The notes: a model not told the origin generated them from the letters alone. A DNA stretch of 37,754 bases from an uncultured Paracoccaceae bacterium (GCA_937872465.1 CALMSR010000023.1:1-37754); one strand, 5' to 3'. Positions 25,611 through 34,461 are shown, counted from the first letter of the stretch. Program-made: numbers and translations.

Positions 25611-28395
25611 CCAGAGTCCACGGCGTGCCGCCGCGGACTGGCAGGGTCTGACGCCATCGCGCTCTCGGATCCTCGACGTGCCCGCGGTGGGCGCGGCGCT
25701 CGACGAGGCGCTCGGCGCGACCACCGGAACGGCCGAGCGGCGCGCAGCGGCGGTGCGCGTGCTGGGGGTCGCCAATGGCGAGGCCCGCGCCGCGATCGCC
25801 GCGGAAGTGGCGGCACGGCCGCGCGAAGCCTATCGCGCCATCCACGACTATGCCTGGCTGACCGACCAGATCGTCACGCTGACGCTCGATGCCGCGGCGC
25901 GCTGGATGCATCCGCTCGCCAATCCGACGCGCTCGGAGCGCATCGCCGCACTGGCGGTCGGGGGCTACGGCCGGGCGGAGATGGCGCCCTTCTCGGACGT
26001 CGACCTGCTCTTCGTCACCCCCTACAAGCAGACGCCCTGGGGCGAGAGCCTGATCGAGACCGTGCTCTACTGCCTCTGGGATCTCCGGCTCAAGGTCGGG
26101 CATTCCGCGCGCACGGTCGAGGATTGCCTGCGGCTCGCGCGCGGCGACACCTCGATCCGCACGAGCCTGCTTGAGCATCGCTTCGTCTGGGGCGCCGAGC
26201 CCCTGGCCGAGCGGCTGGACGAGCGGCTCTGGACGGAGCTCTTCGAGGGCACGGGACCGGAATTCGTCGAGCTGAAGCTCGCTGAACGCGCCACCCGGCA
26301 CGAGCGTCAGGGCAGCACGCGCTACCTGCTCGAGCCCAACGTCAAGGACGGCAAGGGTGGCCTGCGCGACCTCCAGACCCTCTTTTGGATCGGCAAGTAC
26401 CTCACCCGGGCGCACGGGCCGGAAGACCTGATGCGCAAGGGTTTCTTCACCGCGGACGAATTCACCATCTTCTCGGAAGCGGCGGCCTTCCTCTGGACCA
26501 CGCGCGTGCACCTGCATCTGCTCTGCGGGCGCGCCATCGAGCAGCTGACCTTCGACATGCAGGTCGAGATCTCGGCCGCGCTCGGCTATCGCTCGACGCG
26601 CGGGCAGCGGGCGGTCGAGCGCTTCATGCAGGATTACTTCACCCATGCGAAGGCCGTGGGCGACCTCACGCGCATCTTCCTCTCCGCGCTCGAGGCGCAG
26701 CACGTCAAGCCGCGGCCGGGGCTCGGCCGGACGCTGCGCAACGTGCTGACCCTGCGCCGGGACCGCACCGCGGCAGGCTACCGGCTCAAGCACGGGCGCC
26801 TAGACGTGGCCGATCCCGAGGCCTTCCTCGCCGATCCGGTCAATATCCTGCGGCTCTTTCAGGAAGGCCTCTCGACCGGGACGCTGATCCATCCCGACGC
26901 GCTGCGGCTGGTGGCCGCCAATCTCGCCCTGATCGACGACCGCCTGCGCAACGATCCGGAGGCGAACCGGATCTTTCTCGAACTGCTGCTCGGCCACGGC
27001 AACCCCGAACGGGCGCTGCGCCTGATGAACGAGGTCGGGGTGCTCGGCGCCTTCATCCCCGAATTCGGGCGCATCGTGGCGATGATGCAGTTCAACATGT
27101 ACCACCACTACACGGTGGACGAGCACATCATCCGCACGATCTCGACGCTCAGCCAGATCGAGCAGGGCGAGCTCATCGGGGATCTGCCGGTCTCCACCGA
27201 GATCCTCGCGCGCGGGGTCAATCGCCGGGTGCTCTATGTGGCGCTGCTCCTGCACGACATCGCCAAGGGCTCCGGCCGCGACCATTCCGAGCTCGGCGGC
27301 GAGATCGCGCTGCGGCTGGCGCCGCGCTTCGGGCTCGATGCCGACGAGACGGAAATGGTCGCCTGGCTGGTGCGAAACCACCTGCTGATGTCCGACACCG
27401 CCCAGAAGCGCGACCTGGCCGAGCCGCGCACCGTGCGCGACTTCGCCCAGATCGTGAAGAGCCCGAACCGGCTGAAGCTCCTGACCGTGCTGACGGTCTG
27501 CGACATCCGCGGCGTCGGGCCAAACGTCTGGAACAACTGGAAGGCGATGCTGCTGCGCACGCTCTATGCCGAGACCCTCGAATATCTCACCGGCGGCAGC
27601 CAGTCCCAAAGCCGGCCCGAGCGCGAGGCGGCGGCCAAGGCGGCGCTCGCGGAGGCGCTCGAGGGCTGGGGGGAAGACGAGATCCACGCGGAATGCGCCC
27701 GGCATTACGCCCCCTACTGGCTCGGCTTCGACACGCGCACCCATGCGATCTTCGCCGATCTCGTGCGGAGGCTACCCGAGGGCGAGCCCGCGATCGACAT
27801 CGAGCTCGATTTCGGCCGCGACGCCACCCAGGCCTGTTTCGCCATGTCGGACCACCCTGGCATCTTCGCCCGCCTGGCCGGCGCGCTGGCGCTGGCCGGG
27901 GCCAACGTGGTCGACGCGCGCACCTATACCTCGACCGATGGCATCGCCACGGCCGCCTTCTGGATCCAGGACGCCCAGGGCGCGCCCTACGAGCGGGCGC
28001 GGCTGGCGCGGCTGCGCCATTCCGTCGGCCGCACGCTCCGGGGCGAGGTGGTCGCCCGCGAGGCGCTGAAATCGCGGGACCGCATCAAGAAGCGCGAGAA
28101 GGATTTCGTGGTGCCGACGCGCGTGCATTTCGACAACACCGCCTCCGACATCTATACCCTGATCGAGGTCGAGACCCGTGACCGGCCCGGCCTGCTCTAC
28201 GACCTCGCGCGCACCCTGACCGCCAACAGCATCTCGATCGCCTCGGCGATCATCGCGACCTATGGGAAGCAGGCTGTGGACGTCTTCTACGTCAAGGATC
28301 TCTTCGGGCTGAAGCTGCATGCCGAGGGCAAGCGCGAGACCCTCGAGGCGCGGCTGCGCGCGGTCATCGACCAGGCGGACGGAAAGCCCGATTGA
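25600..28395 (+). CDS. glnD: Bifunctional uridylyltransferase/uridylyl-removing enzyme GlnD
   Basis: Nitrogen sensor that adds UMP to PII proteins when glutamine is low and removes it when high. The 931 residues carry a nucleotidyltransferase motif GGYGRAEMAPFSDVDLL (121-137, D133 and D135), an HD domain with LLHDIAKGSGRDHSE (H552, D553), and two C-terminal ACT domains starting near 744 (CFAMSDHPGIFARLAG) and 855 (VETRDRPGLLYDLA). The start is a TTG inside the end of the LppC gene with GAGGG about eight bases upstream; no closer ATG gives a full-length protein. All four domains are intact. Confidence 0.95.
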   Translation: MPTDQSPRRAAADWQGLTPSRSRILDVPAVGAALDEALGATTGTAERRAAAVRVLGVANGEARAAIAAEVAARPREAYRAIHDYAWLTDQIVTLTLDAAARWMHPLANPTRSERIAALAVGGYGRAEMAPFSDVDLLFVTPYKQTPWGESLIETVLYCLWDLRLKVGHSARTVEDCLRLARGDTSIRTSLLEHRFVWGAEPLAERLDERLWTELFEGTGPEFVELKLAERATRHERQGSTRYLLEPNVKDGKGGLRDLQTLFWIGKYLTRAHGPEDLMRKGFFTADEFTIFSEAAAFLWTTRVHLHLLCGRAIEQLTFDMQVEISAALGYRSTRGQRAVERFMQDYFTHAKAVGDLTRIFLSALEAQHVKPRPGLGRTLRNVLTLRRDRTAAGYRLKHGRLDVADPEAFLADPVNILRLFQEGLSTGTLIHPDALRLVAANLALIDDRLRNDPEANRIFLELLLGHGNPERALRLMNEVGVLGAFIPEFGRIVAMMQFNMYHHYTVDEHIIRTISTLSQIEQGELIGDLPVSTEILARGVNRRVLYVALLLHDIAKGSGRDHSELGGEIALRLAPRFGLDADETEMVAWLVRNHLLMSDTAQKRDLAEPRTVRDFAQIVKSPNRLKLLTVLTVCDIRGVGPNVWNNWKAMLLRTLYAETLEYLTGGSQSQSRPEREAAAKAALAEALEGWGEDEIHAECARHYAPYWLGFDTRTHAIFADLVRRLPEGEPAIDIELDFGRDATQACFAMSDHPGIFARLAGALALAGANVVDARTYTSTDGIATAAFWIQDAQGAPYERARLARLRHSVGRTLRGEVVAREALKSRDRIKKREKDFVVPTRVHFDNTASDIYTLIEVETRDRPGLLYDLARTLTANSISIASAIIATYGKQAVDVFYVKDLFGLKLHAEGKRETLEARLRAVIDQADGKPD

Positions 28396-29939
28396 TCCGT
28401 CCGATCCGCCTCCTGCCGGCCTTCCTGACCGTGGGCGGCTGGACCATGTTCAGCCGGGTCCTCGGCCTCGCCCGCGACGTGCTGATGGCCGCCCTGCTCG
28501 GTGCCGGGCCGGTGGCACAGGCCTTCCTGATCGCCTTCACCCTGCCGAACATGTTCCGCCGCTTCTTCGCCGAGGGCGCCTTCAACATCGCCTTCGTGCC
28601 GATTTTCGCCAAGCGCCTGGAAGGCGGGGAGGACGCCGAGGGCTTCGCGCGTGACGCGCTGTCGAACCTCGGCGCCTTCCTGATCGTCTTCACCCTCGTG
28701 GGCATCATGGCCATGCCCTGGCTGGTGCTGGCCATGGCGAGCGGCTTTCACGGCGACATCCGCTTCGACCTCAGCATCACCCATGGCCGCATCGCCTTTC
28801 CCTACATCATCTTCATCTCGCTCACAGCGCTCCTGAGCGGCGTGCTGAACGCGCTCGGCCGCTTCGCGCTGGCCGCCGCCGCGCCGATCCTGATGAACCT
28901 GGTGATGATCGCCTTCCTGCTGATCGGCTACTGGACCGGCGGCAACATCGGCCTCTGGCAGATCTGGTCGGTGCCGGTGGCCGGCGTCGCCCAGCTCGCC
29001 CTGGTCTGGTGGGGGGTGGGCCGCGCCGGCTTCCGCATCCTGCCGGGCCGGCCGCGGCTGACCCCGGAGATGCGCCGGCTCGCCGTCATCGCGGCGCCGG
29101 CGATGCTCGCGGGCGGCGTGGTCCAGATCAACCTGCTGGTCGGCCGCCAGGTGGGATCCTTCTTCGACGGGGCCGTGGCCTGGCTCTCCTATGCCGACCG
29201 GCTCTACCAGCTGCCGCTCGGCGTGGTGGGGCTCGCGATCGGCGTCGTGCTCCTGCCCGACCTCGCGCGCCGCCTGCGCGCCGGCGACACCGAGGGCGGC
29301 CGGAGCGCCGTGAACCGGGCCAGTGAATTCACCCTTGCCCTGACCCTGCCCGCAGCCCTCGCGCTGATGGTGATCCCGGTGCCGATCGTGGCCGTCCTCT
29401 TCCAGCGCGGCGCCTTCGGCCCCGAAGACACCCAGGCCACCGCACTCGCGGTGGCGATCTACGGCGCCGGCCTGCCGGCCTTCGTGCTGCAGAAGGTGAT
29501 CTCGCCGGTCTATTACGCCCGCGAGGACACCCGTACGCCGTTCCGCTACGCCGTGCATGCGATGCTGGTCAATGCCGGCGTCGCCCTCGGCCTCGCGCCC
29601 TTCGTCGGCTTCGCCGCGGCGGCGCTGGGCACCACGGTGGCGGGATGGGTCATGCTGGTCCAACTCTGGCGCGGCACCCGGTCCTTTGACGGCGCCGCGG
29701 CGATCGACGCGCGGCTGAAGCGCGCGCTGCCCCGGATCGCGCTCTCCTGCCTGGTCATGGGCGCGGTGCTCCTCGGGGCCGCTGCCTGGCTCGACGAGGC
29801 CCTCGCCACCGACTATCTCCGCTACGGCGCGCTCGCGCTCCTGGTGGGCCTGGGCGCCGCGAGCTACGGTGCCGCCGTGCTCGCCACCGGTGCGATCCGC
29901 GGCGCGGATATCCGCGCCGCCCTGCGGAGACGGGCCTGA
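28392..29939 (+). CDS. murJ: Lipid II flippase MurJ
   Basis: 515 residues, about 14 membrane helices. The MurJ/MviN signature is visible: GGWTMFSRVLGLARDVLMA, TLPNMFRRFFAEGAFNIAFVP, LPLGVVGLAIGVVLLPDLAR and YYAREDTRTPFRYA. It flips lipid II across the inner membrane for peptidoglycan synthesis. The start is a TTG at 28392 overlapping the glnD stop (TTGA), giving MIRPIRLLPAFLTVGGW; the next ATG would remove the first helix, so TTG is preferred. After it the chromosome enters an accessory stretch. Confidence 0.95.
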   Translation: MIRPIRLLPAFLTVGGWTMFSRVLGLARDVLMAALLGAGPVAQAFLIAFTLPNMFRRFFAEGAFNIAFVPIFAKRLEGGEDAEGFARDALSNLGAFLIVFTLVGIMAMPWLVLAMASGFHGDIRFDLSITHGRIAFPYIIFISLTALLSGVLNALGRFALAAAAPILMNLVMIAFLLIGYWTGGNIGLWQIWSVPVAGVAQLALVWWGVGRAGFRILPGRPRLTPEMRRLAVIAAPAMLAGGVVQINLLVGRQVGSFFDGAVAWLSYADRLYQLPLGVVGLAIGVVLLPDLARRLRAGDTEGGRSAVNRASEFTLALTLPAALALMVIPVPIVAVLFQRGAFGPEDTQATALAVAIYGAGLPAFVLQKVISPVYYAREDTRTPFRYAVHAMLVNAGVALGLAPFVGFAAAALGTTVAGWVMLVQLWRGTRSFDGAAAIDARLKRALPRIALSCLVMGAVLLGAAAWLDEALATDYLRYGALALLVGLGAASYGAAVLATGAIRGADIRAALRRRA

Positions 29940-30263
29940 CACGCTCTCTGGGTGCTTGCTTCGGGTAGGCGTTCGCCCCCGCAGCGGCCGCGCACTGTCG
30001 TCGCGGACCTCGCACCAGACAAAGTAGCGCGTTTCAGCCAATCACCCACGCTACGTTTGGACGGCCCTCAACGGCGCCGTAGATCCTGCCCGTGCTTCCC
30101 GAAGGCCGACACCCGCAACGGGAAACGAATCCTCTGCGCGGACCGGGGGGTAGTTGTCGCTTAACGAGTGACCCGCGATGTGATACACTCCGCCCATTCA
30201 ACTGACTCTGCGGCATGCCGACCTTCTTTCGAGCGATTTTATCACTGCATATGGAGAATTCGC
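29940..30263. other. 324-bp gene-poor stretch after murJ
   Basis: No convincing gene. GC content falls towards the right (from about 30150), where ATTCAACTGAC, TTTTATCACTGCATATGGAG and GTGATACACT occur. A short minus-strand frame beginning at a TTG near 30049 (MAETRYFVWCEVRDD...) looks protein-like but runs straight into the antisense of murJ. A 17-base word at 30084-30100 recurs inverted at 21947-21963. It may be the scar of an insertion. Confidence 0.5.
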
Positions 30264-30659
30264 ATGAAACCGGCACTAATCGTGACGTTCGGGCTTTTGC
30301 TCGCTGCTGGCAGCTGCAGCACCGTCCCCAAGGATCCGGAGGCCCCCGTGCTGACCCAGGCCGAAGCCCAGGCCTGCATCTCGCTTACGGCCGATCCCGA
30401 CAGCCCGATGGGCAGCTATGACGTCAAGCGGCTGACCAATACCTGCCAGCCCGAGATCAACATCGCCTTCTACTCGTCCGACGGGCGACCCACCCGGGAT
30501 GCGCCCGAGAGGCCGGCGCTCTCGCATGACGAATGGACGCGCGCCTATATCACCCAGGGTTCCGGCGGTTATGTCAGCTATTTCGCCTGCCCTGTCCCGC
30601 AGACGATCCAGGGCTTCCCCTCGGACGAGGGCGACATCTTCTGCGAAGACCCGCAGTGA
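30264..30659 (+). CDS. Small putative lipoprotein, orphan
   Basis: 131 residues. MKPALIVTFGLLLAAGSCST is a short signal with a possible lipidated C18, though alanine at -3 is not ideal for a lipobox. The mature part has four more cysteines (C36, C61, C101 and C127 by eye) and no domain that I recognise; the aromatic/Gly-rich TQGSGGYVSYFACPVP is notable. ATG at 30264 has GGAGA seven bases upstream, preferred over an in-frame start at 30168. It converges on the QueC-like gene with only 13 bases between them and is in a locally AT-richer stretch. Confidence 0.65.
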   Translation: MKPALIVTFGLLLAAGSCSTVPKDPEAPVLTQAEAQACISLTADPDSPMGSYDVKRLTNTCQPEINIAFYSSDGRPTRDAPERPALSHDEWTRAYITQGSGGYVSYFACPVPQTIQGFPSDEGDIFCEDPQ

Positions 30660-30672
30660 CGCCGATGCCGGG

Positions 30673-31455
30673 CTAGCGCCTCTGCCGCAGCCGGCGGCGT
30701 CCCTTGGCCACGAGACCCGACAAGCGGCCGGGCAGGAGCGCAATGGCCTGGCCGCGCCAGCCCAGCCGATAGGCGAGCCCGCGGCTGACAGCATCGCGGC
30801 AGGGCACGCAGAGGCCGCAGGCATAGCGCCCGAGCAGCGGGTCATGGCAGAACCACGAGCGCTCGAGCAGGTCGCGGAAGCCGCGCTCCGCGGCGATCTC
30901 GCCCATGCGCGCCTTGCTGGTCGCCAGCAGCGGAAAGGTCATGCGCTCGAAGAGCACGGCACCCGGTTCCCCCTCGCGGCCAAAGACCGTCACCTCGCGC
31001 CCCACCTCCATTCGCCGGACCACGCGGGGCCGCAGAAAGGTTTCGGTCTTGCTCCCGCCCGCGACGACCCCGAGTTCCAGGCCGCGCAGGTCACGATCGC
31101 GCGCGAAGCAGGCGAGCCATTCGTACTGCGACCCGAGGCCGATCTCGTCGTGGAGCGTCGTCCAGGCCGCGCGGATGTCGGGATGTCGGCCGGTGTCCGG
31201 CATCTCCACCACATCCGGCGGTTCCAGCCGACCGGGCCAGCCCCGCGACGCCACTGCCGCGACGATCTCGGCCATGCGCGACAGTTCCATTCGATGCGAC
31301 CGCCGCCCGGAGTCGACAACGTAGTAGGGTTGCACGATGGCATCGGAACCGGAGATCAGGTCGAGCACACGGAACGTCGAATCCCAGCCGCCGGTCCATA
31401 GCACCACGTGTCGCTCGCGCCCCGGGGTGGCGGCCGCAGCGCCGCGGTCAGCCAC
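30673..31455 (-). CDS. QueC-like PP-loop ATPase, substrate unknown
   Basis: 260 residues from a GTG at 31455. The N-terminal nucleotide loop is VVLWTGGWDSTF (TGGxDS at 21-26), a variant of the SGGxDS loop of PP-loop adenylating enzymes. PLLATSKARMGEIAAERGF (175-193) matches the SK motif of QueC, and the C-terminus has a four-cysteine zinc site C203, C213, C216 and C219 (FCHDPLLGRYACGLCVPC), laid out almost as in QueC. QueC turns a carboxylate into an amide and then a nitrile with ATP and ammonia. This protein differs too much around the substrate region to be called preQ0 synthase, and no queD, queE or folE is near. Its GTG lies within the last eight bases of the ATP-grasp gene (GTGGCTGA), so the two are translated together. 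A basic tail (KGRRRLRQRR) ends the protein. Confidence 0.8.
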   Translation of the reverse strand: MADRGAAAATPGRERHVVLWTGGWDSTFRVLDLISGSDAIVQPYYVVDSGRRSHRMELSRMAEIVAAVASRGWPGRLEPPDVVEMPDTGRHPDIRAAWTTLHDEIGLGSQYEWLACFARDRDLRGLELGVVAGGSKTETFLRPRVVRRMEVGREVTVFGREGEPGAVLFERMTFPLLATSKARMGEIAAERGFRDLLERSWFCHDPLLGRYACGLCVPCRDAVSRGLAYRLGWRGQAIALLPGRLSGLVAKGRRRLRQRR

Positions 31456-32557
31456 GAAGCACCCACCGCCGGCCGCGCCGGAACTCCCGCCTGGCGACCC
31501 TCGCGAACGCACGCGGCAGGCTCGGCAACCGGTCGGGCAGCGCGACCTCGCGCTCAAGTTCTGCGCGCCGGCCAGGCCCGAGATAGGCGCCGTTGACCAG
31601 CTGCGTCGCGATCGACCAGTCGGAATTGCCCTCGACGATCACCGGGCCCGCGGGTGTCATCGCCACGTCCCAGCCGACCCAGCGCACTCCTGAGAAGACC
31701 CGCGCCGCCTTGCGGCAGGCTTCCAGGGCGCGCGGCCAGTCCGGCAGCACGAAGCCCTCGAAGGCCACGCCGCTGTCGGGATGCGTGGCGACCCGTCGCG
31801 GCGCTTCATGCTTAAGCGATCCGAACGCCCTGGTGACAGCGCCGGTCGCAAGATCCACATCCGCGACCAGGCCGCCCTGCGACCAGTTGTCCATCTGCGC
31901 GCCGGCGCGACCGGTGCGAAGGAATGCGGCGTCGATCGTCACCTCGCCCGTCAGCCCGCGAAACGTGATGATCCGCACCGTGTTGACCGACCCGGGGTTG
32001 AAGGCTGCGACCGCCGGATGCTGATCGATGAACCCTTGCACCAGGTAGCCCTCGCAGGACCTGTCCTGACCGTCGGCAGCCTCCATCGGCAGCGCGTCGA
32101 GAAATGCCGCGAGGGTCTGCGTTCCTGCGGCGGTCTTGGCGCACGGTATGCCGTCGGCGTCAGGGGCGGCATCCACAGCCCGCACCTCGTGCCCCTGCCG
32201 GCCGCCGCGCGGCTTGAGAAACAGCCGGCAGGGCAGCTCGCCGCGGATCAGTTCGGCGAATTCTTCCGGCGTCGTCAGCGGCTCACCGGCAGCGGTCATC
32301 CCGACCTGTGGATGATAGAGGCCATAGAGCTTCGGAACCGGCACTCCGATCGAGGCGAGAAGCGCCTGCGTGGCCCATTTGTCAGCCAGCACGTGACGCT
32401 GAGACCCGTTCAGGTGGGGTCGCAGCACCCGCGTGATGAGCTCCTGGGAAATGAAGTCCATCACCCTCTCGTCCGGGCAGTCCTCGAGTCCGAAGATAAG
32501 GATCTCCTCGTCGGAGAAGCCAGCCATTCGCAGCCGAAACCGCCTCGTGTGATCCAT
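31448..32557 (-). CDS. ATP-grasp ligase, sugar-transfer-associated type
   Basis: 369 residues. ATP-grasp features: K115 with FLKPRGGRQGHEV (113-125) as the nucleotide loop, VNTVRIITFRG (191-201), and the metal-binding D297 (VGWDVAM), E309 and N311 (VIVEGNSDW). The NTVRIITF and EGNSDWS segments are characteristic of the sugar-transfer-associated ATP-grasp family (PF14397). Such proteins are predicted to join a carboxylate to an amine, often within envelope polysaccharide loci; none has a well-proven substrate to my knowledge. No signal peptide. ATG at 32557 has GGAG three to seven bases upstream. It leads a two-gene operon with the QueC-like enzyme. Confidence 0.82.
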   Translation of the reverse strand: MDHTRRFRLRMAGFSDEEILIFGLEDCPDERVMDFISQELITRVLRPHLNGSQRHVLADKWATQALLASIGVPVPKLYGLYHPQVGMTAAGEPLTTPEEFAELIRGELPCRLFLKPRGGRQGHEVRAVDAAPDADGIPCAKTAAGTQTLAAFLDALPMEAADGQDRSCEGYLVQGFIDQHPAVAAFNPGSVNTVRIITFRGLTGEVTIDAAFLRTGRAGAQMDNWSQGGLVADVDLATGAVTRAFGSLKHEAPRRVATHPDSGVAFEGFVLPDWPRALEACRKAARVFSGVRWVGWDVAMTPAGPVIVEGNSDWSIATQLVNGAYLGPGRRAELEREVALPDRLPSLPRAFARVARREFRRGRRWVLRG

Positions 32558-32589
32558 CCGCTCCGACCCCGCTCCCGCCCGGCCGCGTT

Positions 32590-32618
32590 CTTATACGCAA
32601 GCCCTCGATTGTGGGAAA
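32590..32618 (-). promoter_or_regulatory. Promoter candidate for the ATP-grasp/QueC-like pair
   Basis: On the minus strand TTTCCC (32618-32613), 17 bases, then TATAAG (32595-32590), about 33 bases before the ATP-grasp start. The -10 is five of six to consensus and the -35 is weak. It lies in the 94-bp gap between this operon and the rhomboid gene, showing that the pair is expressed separately. Confidence 0.45.
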
Positions 32619-32651
32619 CGGCCCGACGCGCGCCGGCCGCAAATCGCCTAC

Positions 32652-33338
32652 CTAGCGCTGCCGGGCCCGGTCGCGCCAGCGGCGCAGCCGCGCGCCGCCA
32701 TCCGGGGCGAGCAGCGGGGCGAGCGCGAAGCCGGTGGCGAAACCCGCCAGATGCGCCACCCATTCGTCGCCACCGCCGACGAGCAGCCGGAAGAGCAGCT
32801 GCAGCCCGGCCAGCACCCCGATCAGCCGGAAGGCCGCGATCCGGCCGCGCGCCGCACTGTCGGACGCGGTGAAGAGCCACCAGCTGAAGGCGCCGATCAG
32901 CCCGTAGACGCCTGGATAGATCCCGACGAGCAGCACGCGGCTGTCGAGCAGAAACCCGTATGCCAGCGCCCCGGCGATGGTCCCCGCCAGCAGGATCCCG
33001 GCCATCGCCGCCTGGGAGAATCGCTCCGCGACCGCCTTGCCCAGCGCCAGAAGCAGCACGGCGCCGAAGATCGCGTGCATCGCGCCCGAATGCACCGTCG
33101 GATAGGTGATGAAGCGCATCAGCCCGTCGGCCGTCGGCCGCCGCGTCTCGACCATATAGTCGAAAAGGGGCGCGGAGAAGCCGAAGCGCGTCATCGCCTC
33201 GAGACGCCAGCCGGCCGCCTGCGGCCCGCCGATCAGCCCTTGGGCCCCGAGCTGCAGCACCGCCTCGATCGCGACGAGGCCGATCACCAGCCCGACGACC
33301 AGGGGAGGCAGGCGCTGGAAGGGTCCGGACGACGGCAT
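32652..33338 (-). CDS. Rhomboid-family membrane protein lacking the catalytic serine
   Basis: 228 residues with six or seven helices. HSGAMHAIFGAVLLLALG (83-100) matches the helix with the conserved histidines, and AHLAGFATGFALAP (195-208) carries the catalytic-dyad histidine H196 with the GxxxG pattern. Where active rhomboids read GxSG, this one reads GIYPGVYGLIGA (139-150): tyrosine Y141 replaces serine and proline replaces the next glycine. It should therefore be proteolytically inactive, like eukaryotic iRhoms or derlins. ATG at 33338 has AGGAG four bases upstream. It is divergent from trpS with a 76-bp gap. Confidence 0.82.
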   Translation of the reverse strand: MPSSGPFQRLPPLVVGLVIGLVAIEAVLQLGAQGLIGGPQAAGWRLEAMTRFGFSAPLFDYMVETRRPTADGLMRFITYPTVHSGAMHAIFGAVLLLALGKAVAERFSQAAMAGILLAGTIAGALAYGFLLDSRVLLVGIYPGVYGLIGAFSWWLFTASDSAARGRIAAFRLIGVLAGLQLLFRLLVGGGDEWVAHLAGFATGFALAPLLAPDGGARLRRWRDRARQR

Positions 33339-33414
33339 CGGGGCTCCTGTTGACGGGGCGCAGCGCAACGGCAATAAGCGCGCGCATCCATAGCCCAGAC
33401 GAGACGACGAGGCC

Positions 33415-34443
33415 ATGTCCGAGCCGAAATTCGAGCCCCGCGTCTTCTCCGGCGCCCAGCCCTCGGGCAACCTGACGCTCGGCAATTACCTCGGGGCGCT
33501 GCGCCGCTGGGTGGCGATGCAGGACGAGGGGCTCGAGACGATCTATTGCGTCGTCGACCTGCATGCGATCACCGTCTGGCAGGATCCGGCGAAGCTCGCC
33601 CATGCCACGCGGGAGCTCGCGGCCGCCTATCTTGCCTGCGGCCTCGACCCCGCACGCTCGATCCTCTTCAACCAGTCCCAGGTACCGGCCCATGCCGAGC
33701 TCGCCTGGGTCTTCAACTGCGTGGCGCGGCTCGGCTGGTTGAACCGCATGACCCAGTTCAAGGACAAGGCCGGCAAGGACCGCGAGGCGGCGAGCGCCGG
33801 GCTCTATGTCTATCCCAACCTGATGGCGGCCGACATCCTCGTCTACCACGCCACCCATGTGCCGGTGGGCGAGGACCAGAAGCAGCATGTGGAGCTGACC
33901 CGCGACATCGCGGCCAAGTTCAACCACGATTTCGGCACGCCGTTCTTCCCGCTGGCCGAGCCGATCATCGAGGGCGCGGCGACGCGGGTCATGTCCCTGC
34001 GCGACGGCTCGAAGAAGATGTCGAAATCCGATCCCTCGGACATGAGCCGCATCAACCTCAGCGACGATGCCGATGCCATCGCCCAGAAGATCCGCAGGGC
34101 GCGCACCGATTCCGCGCCGCTGCCCGACAGCCTGACCCTGCTCGCCGACCGCCCCGAGGCACGCAATCTGCTCACCATCTATTCCGCGCTCGCGGAACGG
34201 CCGCCCGAGACCGTGCTGGAGGAATTCGCCGGGGCGCCGTTCTCGGTCTTCAAGCCGGCGCTGGCCGAGCTCGCGGTCGCCCGCCTCGGGCCGATCACCG
34301 CGCGCATGACCGAGCTCATGGCCGACCCCGCCGAGATCGACCGCATCCTCGGCGACGGCGCCGACCGCGCCGCCGCGATCGCCGAGCCGATCCTGGCGCG
34401 CACCTACGAGATCGTCGGCCTGGTCCGCAGCCGCCCGATCTGA
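33415..34443 (+). CDS. trpS: Tryptophanyl-tRNA synthetase
   Basis: 342 residues, class I enzyme. The HIGH-type motif is GNLTLGNY (18-25), and the KMSKS motif is intact at 201-205 ([10 protein letters not shown]). FSGAQPSG and [25 protein letters not shown] are diagnostic of TrpS. No T-box or leader peptide with Trp codons is evident in the 76-bp upstream gap. A short GC hairpin follows. Confidence 0.97.
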   Translation: MSEPKFEPRVFSGAQPSGNLTLGNYLGALRRWVAMQDEGLETIYCVVDLHAITVWQDPAKLAHATRELAAAYLACGLDPARSILFNQSQVPAHAELAWVFNCVARLGWLNRMTQFKDKAGKDREAASAGLYVYPNLMAADILVYHATHVPVGEDQKQHVELTRDIAAKFNHDFGTPFFPLAEPIIEGAATRVMSLRDGSKKMSKSDPSDMSRINLSDDADAIAQKIRRARTDSAPLPDSLTLLADRPEARNLLTIYSALAERPPETVLEEFAGAPFSVFKPALAELAVARLGPITARMTELMADPAEIDRILGDGADRAAAIAEPILARTYEIVGLVRSRPI

Positions 34444-34444
34444 A

Positions 34445-34459
34445 CCGCCCCGAAGGCGG
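34445..34459 (+). terminator. Short hairpin between trpS and the convergent lipoprotein gene
   Basis: CCGCC (34445-34449) pairs with GGCGG (34455-34459) around CCGAA, in the 18-bp gap between convergent stops. Small and without T-run. Confidence 0.35.
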
Positions 34460-34461
34460 CG

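Noticed and set aside
33339..33414. T-box or Trp leader before trpS
   Set aside because: The gap is only 76 bp, without a T-box sequence or Trp-rich leader peptide, and T-boxes are not expected in this group.
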